This document shows, in pieces, positions 32,429 to 43,248 of a stretch of 64,000 nt of DNA (its first letter is position 1; each line of letters opens with the position of its first letter). Both the position numbers and the translations under genes were made by a program. The notes below the pieces were generated by a model. The model saw only the letters and a program-made list of their open reading frames with translations, searched no databases and was not told the DNA's origin. Location: the NCBI RefSeq assembly GCF_030253575.1, contig NC_080562.1, positions 31,575,852-31,639,851 on the forward strand. Direction: 5' to 3'. This DNA comes from Rhododendron vialii (Eukaryota > Streptophyta > Magnoliopsida > Ericales > Ericaceae).

Positions 32429-34703
32429 TAAGCGAGCAAATTGATAGGATTAGCAGCTTGCCGGATCAACTACTGGTCCACATCCTCTCATTTTTACCAA
32501 CAAAAGATGCTGTAAAGACGGTCCTGATTCGGAGATTTGGAAACCTCTGGACTGCCATTCACAACCTTGACTTTGATGTGTGCTTGTATCAGGAATGCAG
32601 AGAGTTCTCTTACGAATTCGGTCCCGAAAATGAAGAGAGGTTGATTGATCTTATTCGTCATGTACTCATTCTCCATGAGAGCTCTGATATTCATAGATTC
32701 CGTCTGAAGTTTGAGTTCAACGTATGGTCTACATCTGAACAATTGAAGCTTGCTACTGAAATCGATACATGGATTCATTTTGCTCTGAGAAAGAAAGTTA
32801 AGGTTCTCGAACTTGATTTCAAGGCATGTGGTAAATTTGGCCACAAAGGATACCATAAGTTTCCAAACGTTGTGCTCACTGGTGATACTCTTACAGAGCT
32901 GAATTTGGTCTATTGTCGTGTGGAACCGCAAGAGCACATTCAGCTGCGGTCACTCAAATCTTTGTCTCTTAATTGTGTACTGATAAGTGAGGAGACAATG
33001 ACTGAAATAATATCTGGTTCTCCAGCGCTTGAGAATTTGTTCATTTACGGGTGCGTTGGATTCCATAAGCTGAACTTCACATCTGTAAATCTAAAGAATG
33101 TGGTGATTGAGCTCTTTCGGTATGACAGTTCAAGGCTAGAAGTTTCTTGCCCATTCGTAACGTCACTAAATATCTCAGATATAGAGCGGATGCATCTGAA
33201 TAATCTGTCATCTGTCGTTGATGCTGCTGTAAACTTCAACGGTTATTTAAATTGTGCTCATGGTGAATATTTTCACGAGGTCAAAATGCTTTTTCAGCAG
33301 TTTTGTGGTGCCGAGGCCTTTACACTGTTTACCAGATCTATTCTGGTATGGTTGTCTCTCCATAGTGAACTTCATGTTTCTGTTATTGTTTTTCTTCAGG
33401 AACTCAATTAATGTTTCCGTTTGAATTGTCTTTTTTGTTTAATTAAACAAAGTTAAAGAGTTAACTGTTACAGGACACGGTTCTTTTCATATTGATTGTA
33501 TATTGGCCGGTAGGAATCTTTGAACACCTGAATTCTGTGGCGTCTATGTTCGTCATTGCATTGAAGCTCATGAGCATCCGCTTGTCAACATATATAGTAC
33601 CTTAAGTTTCTATCATGCCTCACTTCATGACAGAACCTTAGAGGATTTTGACTCTATGACAGGCAAGAAAACTTAAATGATTGAAGACTGTAAATTCGTT
33701 GTAAGGGCATATTTGTTTGCTTGCACCACTCTCTATGCAGCTGGCCTTTGTCAACAAAGTTTATTTTGAAAGGAAGGGTGGGCTAAGTGCCTCTTATTGG
33801 CCCTCATGTCACCTCATGAGCCTGACACATGGTGAACAATACCTTTTTTGGAGATCACACAGTTGATACACGCGGAGTTTTTACAGTTTGCTATAAATAT
33901 TTCGTTGAGAGTCAGCTTTACATGTAATGTTCACTTGGTCACTCTTTGGAGCACTGTCTTGGTTTAGAGTCTTTAGACTGTTTACTAAGTTCTGATTATT
34001 AATCGGCATTTTTTCAAGTTATCATTTCCAATCTTGTTAGGTTTTCACAATATGGGAGTTGATCAAAAGTTCTTTCCCATCAATGAATTGGAGGCGTTTA
34101 GTTCTTAAGACAATGCTGACCAAGTGGCACCTCCCTGGGATTGCTAGCTTACTGAGAAATTCGCCCCATCTGGAGATGCTTGATATACACATGCGGCCTG
34201 GCACTAAACCCTTTTGTTATGTAGGTTCACCCACTCCATTCTTTGTTCTTTTCACTGTGTGATTTCTTTCTCATTTTCTCGTTTTCTGAATCGCGTTTCG
34301 CATAAATTGTTCGTTGGACTTTTAGCGCGATGATTGGTGGCTAAAGGAATATGAGATTGATGGAGAAAATTTCTGGGACTTTCAGCTGTCATCGTTCGAT
34401 TGTCTTAGGAGCCACCTCAAGACTATCAGAATACACAGCTTCAGAATAGAGCCCTGTGCTGTTAAACTTGTGCACTTCCTGCTGAGAAAGGCTTATGTTT
34501 TGGAAAAACTGGTGATTGACACTAACCGGGAGTCGTATCCTGACAAGGAAAACCAGTTCATGTCTGAGCGATGGACGGGTTTTTCAAGAGAGTATAAGCA
34601 ATGGAGGGAATCTTCAATAGAATCTGAGCAATGGAAGGAATTTTCAAGAGAGTTGCTGTGTTTTCCAAGAGCCTCTCCACAAGTTGTTATTTTGTTCTTG
34701 TGA

Positions 34704-36514
34704 AAAATGCTATAGCTGACCAAAATGCATGTGTGGTTGTCCTTAATAGCTGTTTCTTATTTTTGCTTTTTACGCGGGCTTTGCAGCTTGATTTTCCTGT
34801 ACTTTACCCTGCTGTATTGACATTGGTGTTAATCATGGATCATATATTTGCCATGGCAAGGGAAGTTACTCTTTTTGCGATGCGTATGAATGTTTATTGT
34901 TGATAACCAGATGTATGGAACTTTTTTGATTAATACTTCTCCGTTGATTTCGTTATTTTTCATATCTTTTTTACTACTTGAATTTTCACATCTAAAACAT
35001 AGTGTACGAGGAAAAGCAGGCTTTTTCAATAGCTAGTGTAGCAATTGTTCAATTGCACGATTTGAAGTGTCCTTTTTCAAGGTTTCAATGGACCAGTTAT
35101 ATAATTTGCATTCAGAGTGAACCTTGTGAATTTTAGGAATCTGGGATACAAGCTTCGATCTTTATTTGCAAATATCTCTTGGTTTCTGTAGGTCCATGAA
35201 TCTTGTGTTTGTTATATAGCCCATGAATTGGAAATTGAAGAGTGATTATCAGTTCTTTAAACAGTAGCTTCACATGTTTATGGCAGATTTTCTCAGCAGT
35301 GCGAATAACCATAATCACAGTGCTTGGTTTTATCATTGCAAAAGGAAGTTCTATCAATGCATATTACGAATCATTAAGTGGTGAAGCCTTTAGTATTTTG
35401 AAACTTATGAAACCCAAATTTCTCAGCTTTATTACTCTGTAATCCCAAATTTCTCTGTATTATGAAACTTACCGGATTGCAACCAAACCAAACCTTGAGC
35501 TAGTGCAGTATTAGAACTTACCCCCACAAGTTGTGTGGTTTAAATAAGCACATCCAACCTCTTAGAAGTTAGAATTGTAATTAGGTTTGGCTGTTGCAAA
35601 ACCATGTCAAGAGATGGTCATATGTCATTCCATTTGTTCAATATGTATGTCCAATTCTGTTTTTTTCCCTAATTAAGGACTTACTTGTTTAACCGGAAAA
35701 GAGTATTTCATCAGACTATTTATCTAAGGAGTATATATCCAATATTTTTGTTTAAAGCTTTAGAGCATCACCCCTCCTTACTCAAATTTTTACTCAAATT
35801 TCAGTAAAAATATGAGCAAAAGCTTGATTTGGTACAAGCTTCTCTAGTTATTTTCTCATATTTCAAATCCTAGCCACCATCCTCTGCCACTCACCACCGT
35901 CTTTCGCCACTCACCGCCGCCGGAACTGTAAATCTACTGCATCTCTCTCTGGATCTCTGCTGCCCTCGCCTGAGTGACAACGACAAACTCTTCTCTCTCT
36001 CTCTCTCAATCTTTGCTACCCTTGCCTCTCGAACTCCTTCCGATGACAAACCCAACAACACGAACTTCTTCCGGTGAAAACACTACCACAAAAAAAAAAG
36101 CTGTTTGAAATTTGGTAGAAAGTTTTGGTCTCACCATGTTCGTTTTGGGTCTTTAGACCCAATTTTTTTTCTCTGCGCACGGTTCTCAATAAATTCTTTC
36201 TCCAATTATTACTCTTTTTTCTTTATCTATCTCTTTCCACCTATTATTCCAAAAAATTTCTCATGTCTCAAAACAAACATGGTCGGTGATTTTCTTTCCC
36301 CGCCCCGCTAACCCTAATTGGAACTTAGGGAAAGTAAAGAAAAAGAAAATGAGAGACAAATAGAGGGAAAATGGGAGGAAAACAATAGGAAGGAAAAAAT
36401 TTCAACTTTCCTTTATTTTCTCTGACTTTCTCTAAATTCCAAACAAAACCTAAACCAAGTAATTTATCCATTATACTCGGCAATAGCCTAACACTAGTTA
36501 ACATTTTTTTTTGA
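34704..36514 (+). other. 3' flank of gene 2 and spacer
   Basis: No gene is seen. 35140-35640 matches the downstream region of gene 1. 35880-36030 is CT-rich and 36330-36440 is purine-rich, without recognisable ends. Confidence 0.45.
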
Positions 36515-38095
36515 TCCGCTTTTTAATGGCTCTGGATCCCTTGTCCTAGTTTGCCTGTCCCACTCCCCTGTCCTAGTCTTCTGCTTGTACCACGTAGCCC
36601 ACTCCTTCCTCCCCTCTAATAGAGTTACTTGCCCAGTTAAAGATGTTTTTTTCTGGTGTGCACTACTCATACTATAATAAACATAGTATAAACAAACATT
36701 TTAAGACCAAAATACATAGAATTTGAAAAATCAACGCGATAAGTTAAATTTTTTTTAATCGAAGTATATTCCATTAAAATGCGAAACGGCACTTACAACG
36801 ATTCCATCCGAAAATAGTGACAAGGAAAAACAACACCAACAATTTGTCCATTTTTTTTAATCGAAGTATATTCCATTAAAAAAAATGGACAGATTGTTGG
36901 TTTTTCATGTGTATTTTCTTTGTGATGGGTTGGTGTTGTTTTTCCTTGTCACTATTTTTGGATGGAATCACTTTAAGTAGGGTAGCTCGCGGTCCGGTTC
37001 GGTTCGGATTTCTAGGAATCTGAGGACTGAACCGCTAGTCACGGTTTTTACAAAATGAAATCCGTGTCCGGACCAAAAGTCCTACGGTCTGGTTCCAATC
37101 CGATCCGTGACTCACAGATCGGTTACGATTTTGTCTACGGATTTTAGCAAAAATAAAGCTCAAGCATATATCCCACAATAAAAAGGAAGAATGTTACATT
37201 CAGAATTAAGTTTAACACCACCAGAAATTACTTGTTACATAAACTACCAAAGGCTTATTTCATAAATCAAATTCAAAAGGATTGTATCATTATAGTACAT
37301 TCCATAACATAAAAAAACTGGAAAAGAAACGAACTACTGAAACTCAATTAAGATTACCCGTAATTTTTACGAAAAAACTATGATTTACTCCTTATATTTA
37401 ATGTACATGTACACTATATCCTATTATTAAGATAAAATACTAAAATTGGTGGAAAAAAGTGTTAAACATTACTAACAATTTATTATATAAATACACACAT
37501 ATATATATATATATAATAAATATCTCACGGTCCGGTTCGGTTAATCCACGGTTTCGTAATGAAAATCCGTGGACCAAACCGCGAGTCACGGTTTTCTAAA
37601 TTTTCAATCCGTGTCCGAACCATTAATCCACGGACAAAATTCAAAAGGTACAGATCGGTTCGGTCCGGACCGGTTTCACGGTTCACCGGATTTTTTGAGC
37701 AGCCCTAGCTGTAAGTGCCGTTTCGCATTTTAATGGAATATACTTCGATTAAAAAAAATGGACAAATTGTTGGCTTTGTGATGGGTTGGTGTTGTTTTTC
37801 CTTGTCACTATTTTCGGATGGAATCGTTATAAGTGTCGTTTCGCATTTTATTGGAATATACTTTGATTAAAAAAAAAAAACTTATCACGTTGATTTTTCA
37901 AATTCTACGTTTTTTGGTCTTAAAATGTTTGTTTATACTATGTTTATAGTATGAGTAGTGCACACCAGAAAAAAACATCTTAACTGGGCAAGTAACTCTG
38001 GTAGAGGGGAGGAAGAGTGGGCTATGTGGCACAAGACAGGGGAGTGGGACAGGCAAATTAGGACAGGGGATCCAGAGCTGGCTCTTAATGTATTC
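36515..38095. mobile_element. Large foldback element upstream of gene 3
   Basis: The inverted arms of about 370 bp are 36522-36900 and, reversed, 37715-38088, for example CTCTGGATCCCTTGTCCTAG against the reverse of CTAATTTGCCTGTCC-flanking sequence at the right end. No coding sequence is present. Inner tandem words around 'GGAATATACTTCGATTAAAA' recur on both sides. The target duplication was not resolved. Confidence 0.7.
36978..37708. mobile_element. hAT-like non-autonomous element nested in the foldback
   Basis: The ends are TAGGGTAGCTC and, reversed, CTAGGGCTGCTC. The flanks CTTTAAGT and CTGTAAGT give a 7-of-8 base duplication as in hAT elements. The interior repeats GGTCCGGTTCGGTT-type words at both ends and is AT-rich in the middle. 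No transposase is present. Confidence 0.7.
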
Positions 38096-38639
38096 GGTAG
38101 CTGAATAAGTGGTTTTTCATTTGTGAGGGGATCAATCTGTCATTCTGTTTTGTCCTACATTTTAAGAAAAGCCACATATCTGACTGTAATTATTTCTTAC
38201 AAGAACCTTCTAAGAAAATGTTAAGAAAAAAAAAATTAACGATTCAGATTATTTTTAAAAGGAAGGAAGTGGGTCCAAAAAAGGTTTGTTCATTTTGGAG
38301 ATTTTAGATTTAAATTTGAATTTGTAATGTTTAAGGTTGGAAAATAGGAGTAATGATTGAAATAATGATTGGAGAGAGATAAAGATAAAAATGCAAATAA
38401 TTGTTAGAGAGAGGGATAAAAAGTGAATTTTAAAATAGGGTAATAGTAATTTAGAGTCCAAAATCTAAAAACTCAAACCGAACAAGGCGTGCTGGATGAT
38501 CTGTGTAACTTCATCTGTGCTATTGTGCATAGCACAGCTGACAGAATTTGGCGGGAATTCATGAACAGTTCCCACCGGATAAAAGAAGGCTTCGCAAAAA
38601 AAGCAGGCCAACTGGACAAGGGAATTAGGTTTTTGTGAT

Positions 38640-39146
38640 TTTTGAAGTATCGGTGATGGGGGTCTCCGCAGCATAGCATTCGGCCACTTCTACTGAAATC
38701 AAACCCTTTCCACCGAAATCTACAGGTAAAGACTACCTTTGAGATTCTCTCTTCGAATGAAAAAATAATCTGATTTGGTCAAATCTACGTTCACTCCCCA
38801 CTTCCTTTGAAATGGTTATTCCATTATCAAAAGCTCAGACGTGCATTTCATCCATTTCATCGTTAAGTCTCCTCTTTTGATTAAATGGGTTGCTAGAAAT
38901 CACTTTATCACCTTGTGGGTTTTTTGGGGTTTCTTTCTATTTCAATGTTTCTATGCAAATTTACAGGAATTTTTTTTATTTAAAGAAACTCACTTTCTGC
39001 AATTTTTATTTTTTTTGGGTTTCTTTCTAATTCAATGTTTGTCAGTTAATATGCAAGATTAGCGTTTTTTCCCTCTTTTATTGGGTTTTGTAGGGTTTCA
39101 TTAGTTTTATGTACCAAGAGCTTATTTTACACCCCAAACGAAGAAG
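38640..39146 (+). promoter_or_regulatory. Leader of F-box gene 3 with a leader intron
   Basis: The leader exon ends at 38725 (CTACAG|GTAAAG). The intron runs 38726-39093 (ends TTTTGTAG). The second leader part runs to the ATG at 39147. The same layout is seen in gene 2. Confidence 0.7.
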
Positions 39147-41439
39147 ATGAGTAATGGTGACGCAGAAATAAGTATTTGTAAGAGGCAAAAAGTTGCCCTA
39201 AATGAGCAAATTGATAGGATTAGCAGCTTGCCGGATCCCATACTGGCCCACATACTCTCACTTTTGCCAACAGAAGATGCTGTAAAGACGATCCTGATTC
39301 GGAGATTTGGAAACCTCTGGACTTACATTCACAACCTTGACTTTGATGTTTGCTTGTATCACGAATGCAGCGGGAAATATTACGAAGACACAGTAGACGA
39401 AGAGAGGTTGATTAACTTGATTCGTCATGTACTCATTCTCCATCAGCGCCCTGATATTCATAGATTCTGTCTGAAGCTTGAGCTGTACTTATGGTTTAGC
39501 AGGTTTACACCTGGCCACTTGGAGCTTGCTAATGAGATTGATACATGGATTCGTTTTGCTCTGAGAAAGAAAGTTAATGTTCTTGAACTTGATTTCAAGG
39601 CATGTGGAAACTCTGGCCCCGAAGGTTTCCATAAGTTGCCCAACGTTGTTTTCATTAGTGATTATCTTACAGAGCTGAAGTTAGTCTATTGTCGTGTGGA
39701 ACCACGAGAGCCCATTCAGCTGGTGTCACTCAAATCTTTGTCTCTTAATGGCATACTGATATGTGACAAAACAATGTTTGAAATATTATCTGGTTGTCCA
39801 GCGCTTGAGAGTTTGTTCTTATACGAGTGCTACGGATTGCGTAAGCTGGACTTCACATCTGTAAATCTAAAGAATGTGGTGATTGAGCTCGACTGCCATG
39901 ACAGTTCAAGACTAGAAGTTTCTTGCCCCTATGTAACGTCGCTAAATATCTCAGGGATAGAGCGCACGGATCTCTGTAATGTGTCATCTATAGTTGATGC
40001 TGCTCTTGAGTTCGACAATCGTTTTTTTGATTGTGCTCGTGGTGAATATCGTGAGGTCAAAATGCTTTTTGAGCAGCTATATGATGCCGAGGTCTTTACA
40101 CTGTTTACTAGGGCTAATGGGCTATCCTGGTATGGTGTCTCTCCTCAGTGAAGTTCACGTTTATGCTCTACTTTTTCTTCATAAACAAAACCTTTTCTTT
40201 TGAATTGTCTACTTTGTGATGTTAAAACATTTATTGTGACAGGGAACGATTTGTTTCATATAGATTGTGTTTTGGCTATTGGAATCTTTGAACACCTGAA
40301 TTCTATGGTGCCTTTGTTTGTTTTTGTATTGAAGCTCATGAACATCTGCCTTTCAATTTAGTACCATAAGGTGATATTGTGGCACACTTCATGACGGAAG
40401 CATAGAGAATGTTAACGATATAACAGACCAGAAAATTGAATTGTGTGAAAACTGTAAATTCATCTTAGCGGCACATTTACTCGCAAGCACCATTCTCCAT
40501 CCGGCTCGCCTTTGTCAACAAGGCTTATTTTGAAAGGAAGGGTGGGCCTGGTGCCTCTTATTGGCCCACATGTCACCTCACGGGCCTGAACCATGGTGGA
40601 CAACACCCTCATGGAGATACACGGATGGTCCTCAACTCCACATGGATGGTCCATATTTGTCATCACAGAGTTGCAAGTTTTTTCGTAGCCTAGTTTTGTT
40701 TTTCTAGGATATTTTGTTCAGAATCTGTTTTACATGTGTCGTTCACCTCTATTGTTCTCTCTTTGGACCACTGTGTTGGTTAGAGTAATTACCACGTTCT
40801 GTTATTAATCTTCATTTTTCTAAGTTATCATTTCCAATCTGCTTAGGTTTTCACAATATGGGCGCTGATCAGAAGTCCTTGCCCATCCATGAATTGGAGG
40901 CGTTTAGTTCTTAAGACGATGCTGACCAAGTGGCACTTCCCTGGGATCGCTAGCTTACTGAGAAATTCCCCCGATCTGGAGATGCTTGATATACACATAC
41001 AGCCTGGCACTAAACCCTTTTGTATTGTAGGTTCACCCACTCCATTCTTTATTCTTTTCACTTTGTGATTTTTCTCGTTTTCTGAATTGTGTTTGATATA
41101 AATTGTTCGTTGATCTTTTAGCTCGATGAACGGTGGCTGATGGAATATGAGATTGATGGAGACAACTTCTGGGATTTGCAGCGTTCATCTTTCCATTGTC
41201 TTAGGAGCCACCTCAAGACTATCAGAATACACAGCTTCAAAATCAAGTCATGTGCTGTTAAACTGGTGCACTTCCTGCTGAGAAAGGCTTGTGTCTTAGA
41301 AAAACTGGTGATTGAAACTGACTGGGTTTCGTATCCCGACGAGGAAAACCCGTTCACGTCAGAGACATGGAAGGAATTTTCTGAAGATATACGTTCTTGT
41401 CCAAGAGCCTCTCCCCAAGCTGTTATTTTGATCTCTTGA
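39147..41439 (+). pseudogene. F-box/LRR/FBD gene 3, frameshifted at the exon 1 end
   Basis: The ORF 39147-40151 gives 334 residues: F-box at about 20-62 (SLPDPILAHILSLLPTEDAV, with IRRFGNLW where most F-boxes have KRW), then LRRs. By comparison with genes 1 and 2 the donor CTG|GTATGG is at 40129/40130. Exon 2 is 40847-41026 and exon 3 41122-41439, both open and ending in a complete FBD. However, 8 extra bases (GGGCTAATGGGCTA in place of GGGCTA) precede the donor. Splicing there shifts the frame and reaches a stop eight codons on, so the FBD is lost. It may still make a truncated F-box/LRR protein. Confidence 0.8.
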
Positions 41440-42793
41440 AAGATGCTATGGCTCACCAAAATGCCTATGATGTGTTTGGTATTTCTAGCTGTTTGTCATG
41501 TTTGCTTTTCACATGAGCTTCACGCTTTGATCGCGTCTACACCTTTTCCCTGCTGTTTTGACATTAGTATTAAGTGTGGATCATAGATTTGCCATGCCGA
41601 GGAAATTACTTCTATTGTGATATGTATCTGTGTTTTTTTTGTGGATAACCACCTAGATGGAGCTTTGTCGATCTATATCTTTTTCCTACAGAAGTTTCAC
41701 ATCAAAACATAGTGTAGGAGGAAAAGTGCAGGTTTTTTCGATATCTAATGTTGCGATTGCGAATTGCACGATTTGAAGTGGCCTTTTTAGGTTTCAATTG
41801 GATCAATTATATATTTTGGGTTTGAAGTGGACCTTATGAAGTCTAGGAATATGAGATATAAGCTTCGATCTTTATTCGGGAAGATCTCCTGTTCTTTTAG
41901 CCTCTTTTCCCATAGTTTTAGTTGTGAAAAATTCTTATTCTACCAGTTATTTGAAGTTCTTATAAACCATTTTCATCAGATATCGATATACATACAATCT
42001 CAACTCATTGATATTGAAGTGAATGGGACATTTATCCATGACAAAAAATTTCCAAAATTTCCTTTAATGGACCTCCTGGATAGTTGTTCAGAGTCTTGTT
42101 TGCTGATAATGCAACAGAGTCCAATGAATCCTCCTTTTGTTTTCTCTTAATTCGATTCTCCTATTTGTACACAGGCTAAAAACTTTGAGTAACAACCTCG
42201 TTAACTCCACCACTTTTGATTCCAGCCCGTACCTAATTGACTACTACTCACTACTCTTATTTCAGTTGGGACAAGCAGACCTCAAACAAGTTGTAATTGA
42301 ACACAACACGAGCCGATCTCGAGTAGCCTAAATTTTTACAGGTCACTAACAGAATGAATAGAATAGTAACTTAGTTCGAATTTGGTTTAAAAGCTTAATG
42401 AACTCGTAAAATTTTTTACTCCAGTTTTGTTTTGTGTAAGTAACAAAATGATGTTGGACGAAGTTTTGACGAGCGAATCCGGACTTGTAACTCGAGTAGC
42501 TTGCTTGTGCTTAGTGTAGACCTTAGGGGGTAACACACTGGGATGTGTGCAATTAAGAAAGAAGACGAAAGAAAAGGGCTGGCCAACTATCCTGGTAGAA
42601 GCGGATCAAAAAAAAAAAACTATCCTGGTAGAAAGAAAGAGTCACCTGTTCATTGGATTTGCTCCCAGAAAATGTGGGTTCTCATAACCTGACACATTCG
42701 GTTAAATGCATTCATGCACCACAGTCAAGCGATTACTAGCATTTAGGGAACCAAAGCGCCAGCTGCCGTAGGGAAGTCAAACAATTTTGCTGG
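41440..42793 (+). other. 3' flank of gene 3 and spacer
   Basis: No gene is recognised. The ORF at 41827-42150 lies in the duplicated flank and matches no family I know. Confidence 0.4.
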
Positions 42794-42800
42794 CTATATG

Positions 42801-42808
42801 TATATAAG
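42801..42808 (+). promoter_or_regulatory. TATA box of F-box gene 5
   Basis: TATATAAG lies 441 bases upstream of the ATG. A strong donor-like AAAG|GTATGT at 42963/42964 and acceptor-like ends before 43245 suggest a leader intron. Confidence 0.5.
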
Positions 42809-43248
42809 TGCTCAGTGTGTTCTGGCCTTTCACTGGACTAACTACTTAAGCTTAACTTGTTGGAATAGAGAGTATCGAAGGAAGGCGATCATAACTTCTT
42901 CTTTTTTGGTACACCGGAGAAAGAAGGCGATCATAACTACTGTTGAGAAACTAGTATTCAAAGGTATGTATTGTATAGTTGATTTGAAATTCGTACTCTC
43001 CGTCAGGAAACGGAATTACAAGAGAACTTTTGTCCTTGAGTTTTCTAATTAAGTGCATCAGAGTTTTCATATACGTGCAAATGTTTGTATGCAACTATGT
43101 GTTAAAACCAGAGGAGTCTACTCCAGTATTTGGCTCTTCTAGTCTTCTAAAATCCTAGGCCCTATCTCTCTCCTATTCAATATGTATCCAATATTTTGTA
43201 GCGTCGTTCGGTTCCTTTCACTATAGCTGTTTCTGGTTTTGCAAGGCC

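Larger units (their letters stand above)
31318..34703 (+). pseudogene. F-box/LRR/FBD gene 2, interrupted by a Tourist-type element
   Basis: The start ATG (31318) opens MNIGDAKKVAL and then runs into a 1.08-kb insertion and a stop after 17 codons. Coding resumes at 32432 (EQIDRISSLPDQLLVHILSF) without an in-frame ATG before the F-box. Exon 1 ends at 33345, exon 2 is 34041-34220 and exon 3 is 34326-34703, all in phase 0 with GT-AG borders and no other break. F-box, LRR and FBD (CLRSHLKTIRIHSF) are all present. The final exon carries a small repeat (REYKQW/IESEQW) absent from genes 1 and 3. It is probably not translated as a full protein unless the insert is skipped or lost. Confidence 0.85.

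Noticed and set aside
41827..42150. 107-codon ORF downstream of gene 3
   Set aside because: It lies in the duplicated 3' flank, is not kept open in the other copies and shows no known motif.
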